Assembly (NCBI RefSeq): GCF_031834595.1
Contig: NZ_CP115541.1
Span: 2,970,501 to 3,034,500, forward strand
Length of the DNA: 64,000 bases
Direction of reading: 5' to 3'
Source: Stenotrophomonas oahuensis
GTDB taxonomy: Bacteria; Pseudomonadota; Gammaproteobacteria; Xanthomonadales; Xanthomonadaceae
The notes below the pieces were generated by a model, which saw only the letters and a program-made list of their open reading frames with translations, searched no databases and had not been told where the DNA came from. A program made the translations under genes and the position numbers. Every line of letters starts with the position of its first letter. The stretch's first letter is position 1. Below are positions 55,208 through 64,000 of this stretch, piece after piece.

Positions 55208-57354
55208 AACGCCAGCTCCCATTGCAGGCGCCAGGTGGGCGTGATGCGACGTTCCCGCTGCAATACCTGCGTGCCGTTTTCATCCTGCAGACGCTGACCC
55301 GAACGCGTATCCGGATGCAGCAGGTTGCCCACACTCAGCCGCAGCTTGTTGCGCGGCCCGAAAGCGCGAACCACATACACATCCAGCTCGCGATTCCACC
55401 CTTCAAGGTCGGTCTGCCAGGTACTCACCCGGGTGGGATCGCCGCTCCGCCACGTATAGCTGGCCCCGGTATTCCAGCGCGGATCGATCCGATAATCCGC
55501 GCCCACTGAACCGGTGAAACGCAGTTGCCCGTCCAATCGGTTGTCGGGCCCGGGCACCTCATCCACCCGCGATGCGTTGTAGGTGGCATTGGCGCGCAGC
55601 GTGATATCCGGCGCGTTTGCGATCAGCGCGTGCAATGGTGCTTTCGCATCCATCTCCACGCCCCAGCTGCGCGCGGAACCCCCATTGCGTGGCGTCGCCA
55701 CCCAACGCCCGTTGCGCAGGGTCGTGTCGGTCAGCACCACGTCGCGGATACGACGCGCATAGCCGCCGATGCTCCACTGCACGCCGTTCTTTCGCTGCGC
55801 CTCGTAGGCAAGGTCAACGCCGGTCGCCAGCTCTGGCTTCAGGGCCGGATTGCCCTGTTCGTCAGGGTTCAATGGCCGGTTGTTGGTGGAGGTGTACGGG
55901 CGTGGAATCAACGAACCCAGCGTCGGCGACTTGTAGGTGCGCGTGAGTGCAAGGCGCAGTTGACGATCACCAGTGCCCGGCAGCTTCCAGCGTGACTGCA
56001 GAATGGGGGAGAGCACACTGTCGGTTTGCCGGACAGGATCGAAACCACTGCCGCTGCTGCGCGTGCTGATGTGCTCCCAACGCGTGCCCAGGTACAGCGA
56101 CCAGCGTGGGGATAGTTCGATGTCGTCCTGCGCATACACCGCCAGCCGCCCGACCTCGGCATCGAAGGAAAGGTCGCTGATGCTGCCAGGGAGACCCGAG
56201 ATGGGGCGCAACTGCTGGAGCCGTTCCTCGTCGCGGTGGTCCAGGCTGGCTTCCCAACCCAGCTGCAGGGTGTGCCGGCCACGCGACGGGAGCGCCCACT
56301 TGCCGGTGCTGTTGGCGTTGCGCACGTTCAGGCGCGCGTCGGTGTGGTCGTCCAGGTTCTGCTGGCCCTGTGTGTCCTGGCCCTGCTCGCGATAGCGGTA
56401 GCGTTCGTGATTGCCCCCCAGCGCCAATTTGCTGCTGAAGCTGCCGCCGGTGTCCAGGGCATGTGTCCACTCCGCACTGCCGTTGGCCTGTATCAGATCT
56501 ATCGTCGTCTGCTGCTGGTACTGAGTGTGCAGCAGTGGTTCGCCCAGTTGCGTGTCCCAGTCGATGTCGATGTGGCGCTGGAAGCGGCTGGCGTCGATGT
56601 AGGCCTGCAGGGCCAGTGTATCGGCGTTGTCGAAGGTGAGCTCAAGGCTGGGGGTGACCACCAGCGCTTCCCGGGTACCACTGGCGCGGAGTGCGCTCTG
56701 GCGGAGCGCTGTGGGCTGCCCCGTGGCGTCATTCACGGTTTCGGTGGAGGCTTCCTCGACCAGAAACGCACGGCGCGTGGCGGTGGTGGTGATCGTATGG
56801 CTGCGGCCTTCGCTGCGACGACTGCGCTGCCAGGACACGGACGGTGTGCTGCGGCCGTTGTTCACGCTCCAGTTCGCGGTGACCGTGTCGCTATCACGTT
56901 CGGCACCGGACACCAGCACGATGTTCAAGGTTCCGGCAATGGCTTCGCCGCGCAGGTCGGCGGTAGGTGCGCGCAGAATCTCGACTTTCTCGACCATTTC
57001 CGGGGTCAGCGAATCCAGATCGAATCCCAGCGGTGCCTTCTGCCCGTTGATCAGAATCTGCGTGTATCCGTTGCCCAGTCCGCGCAGGGTAACGCCGCCG
57101 GGTCGGCCCGGCGCTCCGGCCACCACGCTGACGCCGGGTAGCCGCTTGAGCGCGTCCAGCAGGGCGGTGTCGCCGTACTGGCGAAGCGCGCCCGCATCAA
57201 ACACGATGCGTGTGGCACCGTCATCGCGACGCGCGTCGTAGCGCTCGACCTGCACCTGCACGGTGTCCAGTTCGGTCGCGGGGGGCGATTGAGCGGCGGC
57301 AGGTGCAGCCAGCAACGCGGGCAACACCAGCAGGGCAGGGCAACGTGCAGGCAT
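55204..57354 (-). CDS. TonB-dependent receptor (FepA/PupA type)
   Basis: 716 residues. A signal peptide (ALLVLPALLAAPAAAQ) is followed by the TonB-box/plug region (LDTVQVQVERYD; LKRLPGVSVVAGAPGRPGGV; LRGLGNGYTQILINGQKAPL) and a 22-strand barrel. A C-terminal TonB-receptor box is present (YRIDPRWNTGASYTW ... WRLQWEL). The last residues and TAG stop lie in a SMAG element. It would import a chelated metal or nutrient. Start ATG 57354. Confidence 0.88.
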   Translation of the reverse strand: MPARCPALLVLPALLAAPAAAQSPPATELDTVQVQVERYDARRDDGATRIVFDAGALRQYGDTALLDALKRLPGVSVVAGAPGRPGGVTLRGLGNGYTQILINGQKAPLGFDLDSLTPEMVEKVEILRAPTADLRGEAIAGTLNIVLVSGAERDSDTVTANWSVNNGRSTPSVSWQRSRRSEGRSHTITTTATRRAFLVEEASTETVNDATGQPTALRQSALRASGTREALVVTPSLELTFDNADTLALQAYIDASRFQRHIDIDWDTQLGEPLLHTQYQQQTTIDLIQANGSAEWTHALDTGGSFSSKLALGGNHERYRYREQGQDTQGQQNLDDHTDARLNVRNANSTGKWALPSRGRHTLQLGWEASLDHRDEERLQQLRPISGLPGSISDLSFDAEVGRLAVYAQDDIELSPRWSLYLGTRWEHISTRSSGSGFDPVRQTDSVLSPILQSRWKLPGTGDRQLRLALTRTYKSPTLGSLIPRPYTSTNNRPLNPDEQGNPALKPELATGVDLAYEAQRKNGVQWSIGGYARRIRDVVLTDTTLRNGRWVATPRNGGSARSWGVEMDAKAPLHALIANAPDITLRANATYNASRVDEVPGPDNRLDGQLRFTGSVGADYRIDPRWNTGASYTWRSGDPTRVSTWQTDLEGWNRELDVYVVRAFGPRNKLRLSVGNLLHPDTRSGQRLQDENGTQVLQRERRITPTWRLQWELAL

Positions 57355-57374
57355 GCAACAACCTCTTGTCTCTC

Positions 57375-57434
57375 GTAGAGCGGGGCTTGCCCCGCTGACG
57401 GGAACGTCCTTCGTAGAGCGGGGCTTGCCCCGCT
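57375..57434 (+). repeat. Tandem SMAG elements, AGCGGGGC stem
   Basis: Two GTAGAGCGGGGC-type units (57375-57396 and 57413-57434) in direct rather than inverted order. Confidence 0.85.
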
Positions 57435-57447
57435 GTCGCGATCCGCG

Positions 57448-58935
57448 CTACTGCAGATGCTTCAGCGGATCCACACGCTCACCGTTGAACAACAGCTCCC
57501 AGTGCAGGTGCGGCCCGGTCACGCGCCCACTGCGTCCACTGTGCGCAACCAGATCACCGCGCCGCACACGCTGGCCCGGCTGCAGCGAGGTGCTGTCCAG
57601 GTGCGCGAACAGACTCTGCCAACCGTTGCCATGATCAATCACGACCACCGTGCCGTATTGATCGCCCTCGGGGTAATGCGCTGTGGCTGCCGACACGACG
57701 CCATCCGCCGGTGCCATCACCGGCGTACCCACGCGGGCAGCAAAGTCGGTGCCACGGTGCGCGCGCTGACGGATGCCGCCGCTGTCGCCGAAGTGGCTGT
57801 TGATGCGTACCTGCGCCAGCGGTGCGCTGAAGCGTTGTCCCGCTGCGGCCAGGTGAGAGATCGATGCCGGTGCCATCGTCGCGCTGATGCTGCTGAGGGT
57901 GGTCAACCGCGGCAGCGGAGCCGGTGACAGCACGGCCGCCTGTACAACGGTGATGACGGCACCACTGACCAACAATACAGCGAGCACGGCAACACGACCT
58001 GTCCACGAAGTTCGTAGTGCGCTGCCACCGCGCAGCATGTGCTGGAGGCGCAGCTGGTGGCCGGCCATGTCGCGGTGGGTCAGCGCGGTCACCGGGCTCG
58101 GCGCGCTGCCGTGTCCGGCCAGGCGCAGCGCGGCCAGATAGGCAATGGCAAAACTGCGGCCGGCCGCGGCGTCGCCGCCCAGTGCCATGGCGTCGCAGCG
58201 CAGCTCGGCGGCCATCTGCACACGGGCAGCGATATGCCGCACCAACGGGTTGAACCACAGCAGCGCACCGACCATTGCCATAGCGCCGGCGCGTTGCGGA
58301 TCACCACGCTCCAGGTGCGCGGCTTCATGCCGCAGAACAAGGCGTAGCTGAAGGTCGCTGAAGTGGTGGAGCGCACTTTCAGGCAGCACGATGGTCGGTC
58401 GCGGCCAGCGCACGGCGAACGGGGTCATCGCGTGTGAGGTAAAGCGCACCGTGATGCCCTGTGCGCGCAGGGAAAGCGCCTGCTGCGTGCTTGCCGGGCC
58501 AGGCCAGTTGGACGCGTCAATGACCTCCGATGCGTCGCGCACCACCCGGTACGCGGTCCAGCTTCCGGTGAGCAGGCGCAACAGCGCCAGGGCCGAACCC
58601 AGCAGCCAGGCCGTCATCAGTACACCCCCCAGTGAGGGCCAGCCCCGCCCAGGCGGGACGACTGCATCGAGGGTTGTCGCTGGGTTGTCCAGCGCCAGCG
58701 GATGGGGCAGCGCAACTGGCAATGCCGCCAGCGGGACCGGGGCCAAGCCTGCCAGCAGCACCGACAGCAGGGGAGGAAGCACCGCCAGACACCACGCCGC
58801 AAACCACACGCCCGGGGTAGACACCGCCTGCGGCCACAGCCGCTGCACCGTGCGACCCAGGGCCAGCGCAAGCGCGGCGCTGGCCACGCTGCCCAGCGCC
58901 AGCAACATCCAGGTCTGCGGGGGCAGCGCGCTCAT
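57448..58935 (-). CDS. M56 (BlaR1-type) sensor fused to an M23 peptidase domain
   Basis: 495 residues. N-terminal membrane helices lead to an M56 gluzincin core with the zinc motif LRHEAAHLERGD and a DAMALGGDAAAGRSFAIAYLAAL region. After a further membrane segment (VAVLAVLLVSGAVITVVQAAV), the C-terminal ~140 residues are an M23 LytM domain with HRGTDFAARVGTPV and HLHWELLFNG, normally a peptidoglycan endopeptidase. In classical BlaR1 the C-terminal part is a penicillin-binding sensor instead. It overlaps the BlaI-type gene by 4 bp. Confidence 0.88.
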   Translation of the reverse strand: MSALPPQTWMLLALGSVASAALALALGRTVQRLWPQAVSTPGVWFAAWCLAVLPPLLSVLLAGLAPVPLAALPVALPHPLALDNPATTLDAVVPPGRGWPSLGGVLMTAWLLGSALALLRLLTGSWTAYRVVRDASEVIDASNWPGPASTQQALSLRAQGITVRFTSHAMTPFAVRWPRPTIVLPESALHHFSDLQLRLVLRHEAAHLERGDPQRAGAMAMVGALLWFNPLVRHIAARVQMAAELRCDAMALGGDAAAGRSFAIAYLAALRLAGHGSAPSPVTALTHRDMAGHQLRLQHMLRGGSALRTSWTGRVAVLAVLLVSGAVITVVQAAVLSPAPLPRLTTLSSISATMAPASISHLAAAGQRFSAPLAQVRINSHFGDSGGIRQRAHRGTDFAARVGTPVMAPADGVVSAATAHYPEGDQYGTVVVIDHGNGWQSLFAHLDSTSLQPGQRVRRGDLVAHSGRSGRVTGPHLHWELLFNGERVDPLKHLQ

Positions 58936-59318
58936 GCGGCGTCATCCGGGTCGGGGGCGTGCAGCAAGGCCTCCAGTTGCTGCAGTTCCTGTTCGCTCAA
59001 CAGGCGGCTGTCGGCGAAGGCCTGCACCGGCAGCGCGCCGTCGAGTTCCAGCACACGGCGGGCGAAATCTGCGCTCAAGGCTGCCAGCGTGGCGACCTTG
59101 CCGACCTGGGCGCGGTAGACATTGAGGCCGTGTTCGCTGGTTTCCGTCACCAGCCCCTTGTCGACCATCCGTTCCAGCGTCTTGCGCGTGGAGGAGTAGG
59201 ACCACTCCAGGCTGGCAGCGATGCCGTTGTGCAGTTCGCGGGCACTGCAGGCGTTTAGCCGCCACAGGCACTTGAGCAGTTCCAGCTCGGCGTTGGAGGG
59301 GGTCGGGGGACGGACCAT
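58932..59318 (-). CDS. BlaI/MecI-family transcriptional repressor
   Basis: 128 residues. A winged-helix start (NAELELLKCLWRLNACSARELHNGI) and the wing/cleavage-linker region (LEWSYSSTRKTLERMVDKGLV) match BlaI/MecI. Signal-triggered proteolysis by the partner M56 protein would release it from DNA. ATG 59318 is chosen; the longer frame crosses its own operator. It overlaps the M56-M23 gene (ATGA). Confidence 0.88.
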   Translation of the reverse strand: MVRPPTPSNAELELLKCLWRLNACSARELHNGIAASLEWSYSSTRKTLERMVDKGLVTETSEHGLNVYRAQVGKVATLAALSADFARRVLELDGALPVQAFADSRLLSEQELQQLEALLHAPDPDDAA

Positions 59319-59340
59319 GGCGACAGCCTGATGGATGTGG

Positions 59341-59367
59341 TGTCGCAAGTGTGCGACATGTGTCGCA
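59341..59367. promoter_or_regulatory. BlaI-type operator
   Basis: Perfect TGTCGCA-N4-TGCGACA (59341-59358) with an extra TGTCGCA half-site at 59361-59367, about 23 bp before the repressor start. BlaI/MecI operators are short dyads of this kind. Confidence 0.7.
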
Positions 59368-59385
59368 TGGCGCGCAACCCCGCCA

Positions 59386-60498
59386 TCAATCGGAGGTACC
59401 AATCACCCCTTCGGCCAGCGGTACCCGTGACCCGTCCAGCAAGCCACGGCTGAGCACGCCGTCCTCGATGAACAGCAGCTCCCCGTTCTCGCCGTTTTTG
59501 ATGCTGCTGTCGATCGCGATGATGCGGTCACCATGGAACGTGCTCACATGCGGCATCGACGTGTGTCCGACCACGATCCGCTTCAGCCTCAACTGCTGAA
59601 GCAGAGCATCCACCTGCGGCGTGTCCATGCGCCCATCGAAGTAGCCACGGAACCAGATCGGACTGGTTTTGCCATCAAACAGGCGCGCGCTGTCCGGCGC
59701 GGCCTTGACCTGTTCACGGGGCAGGCCGAGAGAAGCCTGGTACAGCGCATTGGTGGCATCCAGCGCCTGCACCAGATCCACGTTCTCCGCGGCTATGCCG
59801 CCGTGCAGGAACAAGGTGTCGCCGATCTGCAGCAGCGCCGGGCGAGTGCGCAGCCATTGGCCGATCACCGAATCGGCGGCATACAACCCCGGATAGGTAC
59901 GGCCGAGCAGGCGAGCGCTCTTGAGATACTTGGGATTGACATAGCGCAGGTCGCGGTACAGCACCATGGTTTCGTGGTTGCCCAGCACGAAGTGCACCGC
60001 GCCGCCGGCATCGGCCGCCTGCTGCTGCAGGCTGTACAACAACCAGAAGGCTTCAGTGACCTGCGGCCCGCGGTCAAAGACATCGCCCGCCACCACGAGG
60101 GTGGCGGTGCCCAGCGACCAGCGGTCCTGGTCGTCGATCACGTGATGTGCGCGCAGCAGCTGCACCAGAAGACCGTACTGGCCATGGATGTCGGACAGGG
60201 CCACGATGCGTGGCACTGCCGGCAGACGTGCGGGCGCGGGGCTCAGCAGTGGCCCGATGTCCAGCGCATGCGGATACCCGCATTCGGGCAGTACCACCGT
60301 GGTGGAGCCGCGCGCAGGCAGATCCCGCCGTACCACATGGTCGTCGCATACCCACTGTGCCTGATGGCCGTCTCCGGTCAGAAACACATAGGGGCCGTCC
60401 GCATCAACGTGCTCGGCAGGCGCGGCAACCTCGCGGGCGGAAGTGCCGAACGCAGCCGCGAGCAAAAGAGCGGAAGCCAATACCGGGCGCAACGTCAT
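59386..60498 (-). CDS. Exported PPP-family metallophosphatase
   Basis: About 370 residues with a signal peptide (VLASALLLAAAFGTSA). Catalytic motifs of the PPP/ApaH family are intact: ALSDIHGQYG, VVAGDVFDRGPQV, VLGNHETMVL, and late His in VVGHTSMPHV, binding two metals. The layout resembles Shewanella-like protein phosphatases, but in the periplasm. Substrate unknown. ATG 60498 is used; the longer frame is open to 60576. Confidence 0.85.
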   Translation of the reverse strand: MTLRPVLASALLLAAAFGTSAREVAAPAEHVDADGPYVFLTGDGHQAQWVCDDHVVRRDLPARGSTTVVLPECGYPHALDIGPLLSPAPARLPAVPRIVALSDIHGQYGLLVQLLRAHHVIDDQDRWSLGTATLVVAGDVFDRGPQVTEAFWLLYSLQQQAADAGGAVHFVLGNHETMVLYRDLRYVNPKYLKSARLLGRTYPGLYAADSVIGQWLRTRPALLQIGDTLFLHGGIAAENVDLVQALDATNALYQASLGLPREQVKAAPDSARLFDGKTSPIWFRGYFDGRMDTPQVDALLQQLRLKRIVVGHTSMPHVSTFHGDRIIAIDSSIKNGENGELLFIEDGVLSRGLLDGSRVPLAEGVIGTSD

Positions 60499-60531
60499 GG
60501 GCAGTTCCAACCTCAAAGAAGGCCATCTTAC

Positions 60532-60560
60532 GTAGTGACACGCCATGCGTGTCAACGTAG
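60532..60560. repeat. REP element, GACACGC-CAT stem
   Basis: GTAGTGACACGC-CAT-GCGTGTCA followed by another GTAG at 60557-60560. Confidence 0.7.
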
Positions 60561-60603
60561 CCCCAAACCGCCCCACCCATCCAGAACGCCGCGCCCGATG
60601 TGG

Positions 60604-62826
60604 TCAGAAATTCGCGCGCAGGTTGAACAACACCCGACGCGGCTCACCCCAGTACCCGGAATTGAAGAAGCCCACATTCCGGTAATACACCTTGTCGAAC
60701 ACGTTGGTCACGGTCACACCCACGCTCATGTTGTCGTTGATGCGGTAGCGCCCCATCAGGTCAAACAACATGTAGCCGCCCTGGCGCATCTTGCCGGTGG
60801 CGGTGATCGGTGCGCCGGCCGCGGTGAAGCGACCGGTGGGAATGGGCTGCAGCTGGTAGATCTCGCTCTGTACCGTGAAGCCACCGCCGACCATCCAGTC
60901 ACCGCGACGATACGTGGTGTTGAACCGCGCCAGCTGCATGGGGCTGGTGCTGGCGAAGCGGCTGCCATCCGGGTTGGTGCTGTAGGCGTAGGTGTAGCCG
61001 CCGGTCATGCTCCAGTGGTCGGTGATTGAACCGGATACCTCGAACTCCGCACCGTTGGTCTCGATGCCCTTGCTGGCAATGTAGGGCACGCCGCCGTCGG
61101 GCAGGATTACGTCGGCCCCGGCCGGGTCGCGCGTGGCCACGTTGTCCTGCTTCATGTAGAAGCCATTGAGCGAACCGTACAGGCGGCCACCGAAGAACTC
61201 GCCCTTGAAGCCATACTCGTAGTTGCTTCCGGTGACCGGATCCAGCAGCTGGTTGTTGATGTCACGCAGCGCGGTGGCCTGGAACACGTCCGAGTAGCTG
61301 GCAAAGGCGGTGATGTTCGCGCTCAGGTCGTATAGCACGCCGAAGTAGGGCGTGGGCTCATGCGCGGTGGTGCGTGCGCTGCGGCCGGTGAAGTTGCCGT
61401 TGACGTCGAAGTTGTCGGTCGTGGTGCGGTAGTCCGAGTAGCGCACGCCGGCGATCACCTTCAGCGGGTCGATCGGGTTCAGGCGCGCGGCGGCGTAGTA
61501 GCCCGTCTCGGTGGTGTTGACCGTGCTGGACGGAATGCCGTAGTTGAACGTGGTCGGCTTGCCGATGTTCCCGTCCCAGCTGAAGATGCTGGGGAAGGCA
61601 GCCACGTTGTACGGACGCGAGGTGATGCCGGCGCGGATCGTGTCCAGGTCACGGTCGTAGTGGTTCACGCCCACGACCAACTCGTGCTGGCGGCCGAACA
61701 GCTGGAACGGACCGGAGGCATACAGATCGAAGGCGTCTTCGCGGGTTTCTGACACTGAGTAGGTATCGGCAATGCGCAGTCCCAGGCCGGTGACCGGGTC
61801 GGCCCAGTTGCCGGTGTTGGAGCCGGCCAGCAGCAGCGAGTCGGTGTCGGTGGCGCGGTGGTTGTACGCGATGCGCCCGTTCCAGCCCGCGCCCAGCTGC
61901 TGCTCCAGGGTAAGGAAGTAATTGGTGCTTTCGCGGTTCCATTCGTTCCAGCGTGCGGCGGCACTGTACGAGCGCGGCATCACCGCGCGGCTGCCGTCGC
62001 GGAAGTACAGAGGCGAAGCGCTCCAGGCACCGCCATCCGAGGCAGTCTTGAGGTAATCGATGCCGGCGCGCAGGCGGGTGCTGTCGGTCAGGTCGGCCTC
62101 GATCACGCCATACAGGCTGGGCGAGATGTCGTGCTGGAAGCGCACCCAGCTTTCCTTGTCGGTGTAGGCCCCGACGAAGCGACCGCGGACGCGGCCACCG
62201 GAGGTCAGCGGACCGCCGACGTCCACTTCCGCGCGGCGGTAGTCCCAGGAGCCGGCGCTGAGGCTGGTGCTGGCCTGGAAGGTGTCGGTAGGGCGCTTGC
62301 GCACCATGTTGACCGTGGCAGACGGATTGCCCGATCCGGTGACCAGGCCGCTGGCCCCGCGCACGATTTCGATGCGCTCGTAGATGGAGGTGTCGCTCAG
62401 GATCGAATTGCCGCCGGCACCGGTGGTGTAGTTGGTGGGCACGCCGTCGAACATGAAGTTGTTGATGGTGAATCCGCGCGCATTGAACAGCGTGCGGTTG
62501 CTGTCGTAGGACTGCACGGTGACACCCGGGGTCTGCTGCAGCACCTCGGCGATGGTGATCAAGTTGAAGTCCTCGATCCGCTGGCGGGTGAACACGGTCA
62601 GCGACTGCGGGGTTTCTCGCAGGGTCAGCGGCAGCTTGGTGGCGGTGTTGGTGCCATAGACCTGGTAGCCCTCGGTGCGCTGGGTGACCAGCACCTTGTC
62701 CAGCTCGGTGGTGGTCGGTGCATTGGCGGCGCTCTGCGCCAACGCCAGCGAAGGCGCAGCAGCCAGTGCCAGGCACAGCGCCAAGGTGTTCCGGCGCGGC
62801 GCGCCGGTCAGGGAAGGATGGATCAT
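60604..62826 (-). CDS. TonB-dependent siderophore receptor (FhuE/FoxA type)
   Basis: About 740 residues. A signal peptide (TLALCLALAAAPSLALAQ), a TonB-box region, and a plug with LPLTLRETPQSLTVFTRQRIED, VTVQSYDSNRTLFNARGF and VRGASGLVTGSGNPSATVNMV (outlined) are hallmarks of siderophore receptors. The barrel ends VLFNLRANF. CGAGG precedes ATG 62826. It is the third gene of a cluster with a PepSY protein and a DUF3325 protein, a common ferric-siderophore arrangement in Xanthomonadaceae; the siderophore is unknown. Confidence 0.93.
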   Translation of the reverse strand: MIHPSLTGAPRRNTLALCLALAAAPSLALAQSAANAPTTTELDKVLVTQRTEGYQVYGTNTATKLPLTLRETPQSLTVFTRQRIEDFNLITIAEVLQQTPGVTVQSYDSNRTLFNARGFTINNFMFDGVPTNYTTGAGGNSILSDTSIYERIEIVRGASGLVTGSGNPSATVNMVRKRPTDTFQASTSLSAGSWDYRRAEVDVGGPLTSGGRVRGRFVGAYTDKESWVRFQHDISPSLYGVIEADLTDSTRLRAGIDYLKTASDGGAWSASPLYFRDGSRAVMPRSYSAAARWNEWNRESTNYFLTLEQQLGAGWNGRIAYNHRATDTDSLLLAGSNTGNWADPVTGLGLRIADTYSVSETREDAFDLYASGPFQLFGRQHELVVGVNHYDRDLDTIRAGITSRPYNVAAFPSIFSWDGNIGKPTTFNYGIPSSTVNTTETGYYAAARLNPIDPLKVIAGVRYSDYRTTTDNFDVNGNFTGRSARTTAHEPTPYFGVLYDLSANITAFASYSDVFQATALRDINNQLLDPVTGSNYEYGFKGEFFGGRLYGSLNGFYMKQDNVATRDPAGADVILPDGGVPYIASKGIETNGAEFEVSGSITDHWSMTGGYTYAYSTNPDGSRFASTSPMQLARFNTTYRRGDWMVGGGFTVQSEIYQLQPIPTGRFTAAGAPITATGKMRQGGYMLFDLMGRYRINDNMSVGVTVTNVFDKVYYRNVGFFNSGYWGEPRRVLFNLRANF

Positions 62827-62848
62827 GGAAACCTCGGGGTAGCGGAAA

Positions 62849-63175
62849 TCAGGAAGCGGGATCGCGCGGGGCGCGGGCGGGCGGAGCGCCTGGCGAAGGA
62901 CGCGCACGCGGGGCGGTCCGGTAGCTGAGCCAAAACATAGGAGGGGCGGCAGCGGCGGCCAGGACACCCAGGCCCGCGATCACGCCGTAGGCAACACCCC
63001 AGCCGGAAATGCAGCAGGCCATGCCAGCGGTGAGCGCGGTCCACCCTGCGAGACGCAGGCCACGGCTCCGCCACCGGGACGGCAAGACGCCGAATACGTC
63101 GCGATGGTGGCGATCCATCGACAGCGCCAACGCAGTGAATCCAGCGACCGCGAGCAGCCAGGCCAGCATGCTCAT
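62849..63175 (-). CDS. DUF3325-type small membrane protein
   Basis: 108 residues with two to three membrane helices (MLAWLLAVAGFTALALSMDRH and AGWTALTAGMACCISGWGVAYGVIAGLGVLAAAAAPPMF in outline). DUF3325 genes lie between PepSY membrane proteins and siderophore receptors in many proteobacteria and are presumed accessory to iron uptake. It overlaps the PepSY gene by 4 bp and is 22 bp from the receptor gene. Confidence 0.78.
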   Translation of the reverse strand: MSMLAWLLAVAGFTALALSMDRHHRDVFGVLPSRWRSRGLRLAGWTALTAGMACCISGWGVAYGVIAGLGVLAAAAAPPMFWLSYRTAPRARPSPGAPPARAPRDPAS

Positions 63176-64000
63176 GCGCCCGCTCCGCCTGCGACCAGCG
63201 GGGTGTCACGCGAGGCGCGGCCGCGACGCGCCACCGGCACATGGCGGTGTACCTTGCGTGCTGTCCACAGAAGGGCCACGCCAATCAGCGCCAGCCCCAG
63301 GTCGATGCCGGCGGTGGCGGCGTCGCCCACCGCGAAAGCACTGAACAGTCCACCCTTCCAGGCCAGCAGGTTGAACACCGGCAGCAGCAGCCCGAGTACA
63401 CCGGCGACGGACAACTGCTCCACCCACGCACGGCGCGGCGCACGCAGGCTGGCATGCAGCAGGCACAACACCCACGCGGCGAAGAACACGCTGATCTCGG
63501 CTTGGGCGCGGGCGTCCAGACTGACCGGCAGCAGCCGGTTGCCCCACAGGAACGCCAGCATCGCCAGTGGCAGGCCGGCAACGAAACCGATGTTCATGCG
63601 CTCCACGAAGCGGAACGCGCGCGGCGGTCGAACCGGATCGGGCAATTGCTCGCGCCGTTTCACCGTCCACAACACCAGCCCGGTGGCCACCATCAGCGTG
63701 CCGGCCACGCCGGACAGGAAGAACAGCCAGCGCATCAGCGTGGGAGCGAAGCGTGCCGCATGCAGGCCGATCATGCCATCGCGGGCGAACACCGCCGCCG
63801 AGCGCTCGGTAACCGGACTCTGCAGCGCGCCCTGGGCGTCATAGCGCAGCGCCTCGCCGTTGTCGGCGATGCGGTCGCCACTGTCGCGGCGGAAGGTGAT
63901 GCGCATGGCCGCGTCGCCGGGGTGGTCGACCACCACGGAAGCGGCATGGCCATCTCCCCATTGCCGCTGCGCGCTGTCCATCAGCGTTGCCAGCGCCGGC
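63172..64000 (-). CDS. PepSY-associated TM protein, partial at right edge
   Basis: The last ~276 residues are visible; the N-terminus lies beyond base 64000 because the frame continues upstream (PALATL before MDSAQRQWGDG). A periplasmic PepSY part (AAMRITFRRDSGDRIAD, YDAQGALQSPV) precedes membrane helices (LMRWLFFLSGVAGTLMVATGLVLWTVKRREQ in outline). Such proteins are thought to reduce ferric siderophores or support uptake. First visible gene of the iron operon. Confidence 0.85.
   Translation of the reverse strand, partial: PALATLMDSAQRQWGDGHAASVVVDHPGDAAMRITFRRDSGDRIADNGEALRYDAQGALQSPVTERSAAVFARDGMIGLHAARFAPTLMRWLFFLSGVAGTLMVATGLVLWTVKRREQLPDPVRPPRAFRFVERMNIGFVAGLPLAMLAFLWGNRLLPVSLDARAQAEISVFFAAWVLCLLHASLRAPRRAWVEQLSVAGVLGLLLPVFNLLAWKGGLFSAFAVGDAATAGIDLGLALIGVALLWTARKVHRHVPVARRGRASRDTPLVAGGAGA

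Overview
The window looks like a chromosomal segment of a Stenotrophomonas species, or a very close Xanthomonadaceae relative. GC content is high. Many short hairpin repeats begin with GTAG and have a GCCGGGC-type stem (the SMAG/REP elements typical of S. maltophilia and relatives). The gene neighbourhoods also fit: ypjD/ffh-rpsP-rimM-trmD-rplS, cyoABCD, several TonB receptors, and a Xanthomonadales-type T4SS effector.

1-8.6 kb: a DUF1963 gene, a tRNA-Thr(CGT) with a clear sigma70 promoter, a run of exported proteins of unknown function (two are tandem paralogues), and a type I sulfatase. 8.6-11.2 kb: a gene-poor stretch with two HigA-like regulators and no visible toxin partner. 11.2-18.6 kb: an outer-membrane transporter gene split by an IS256-family element (exact 8-bp target duplication), a periplasmic alkylsulfatase, D-lactate dehydrogenase and a lactate permease. 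18.6-21.8 kb: a probable X-T4SS antibacterial effector (lysozyme-like + RTX + XVIPCD), its lipoprotein immunity candidate, and a decayed second immunity copy. Composite REP repeats bracket this module.

22-38 kb: the cyoABCD quinol oxidase operon with His-rich tails, an MHYT-GGDEF-EAL protein, radA, ypjD, ffh, a nitronate monooxygenase with a class IV aminotransferase, the rpsP-rimM-trmD-rplS operon, and a MATE transporter. 38-45.6 kb: a small lipoprotein, Hsp15, katG with OxyR-like sites, a DUF937 protein, mutS, a 43-codon proline-rich ORF and a membrane protein.

45.9-52 kb: an OsmC-like/TonB receptor/DUF1684 lipoprotein operon and two small envelope proteins. 52-55 kb: a TetR regulator divergent from a flavin/2Fe-2S reductase and desaturase pair (fatty-acid desaturation). 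55-64 kb: a TonB receptor, a BlaI / M56-M23 fusion sensor pair with a palindromic operator, a periplasmic PPP-type phosphatase, and a siderophore-receptor operon (PepSY protein, DUF3325, receptor) that runs off the right edge.

The most unusual items are the effector/immunity module and its decayed duplicate, SMAG elements that supply stop codons or C-terminal residues to genes, the OxyR-like dyad in a gene-free region that matches the one at katG, and the M56-M23 protease fusion under BlaI control. All calls come from reading the sequence; no database search was run.
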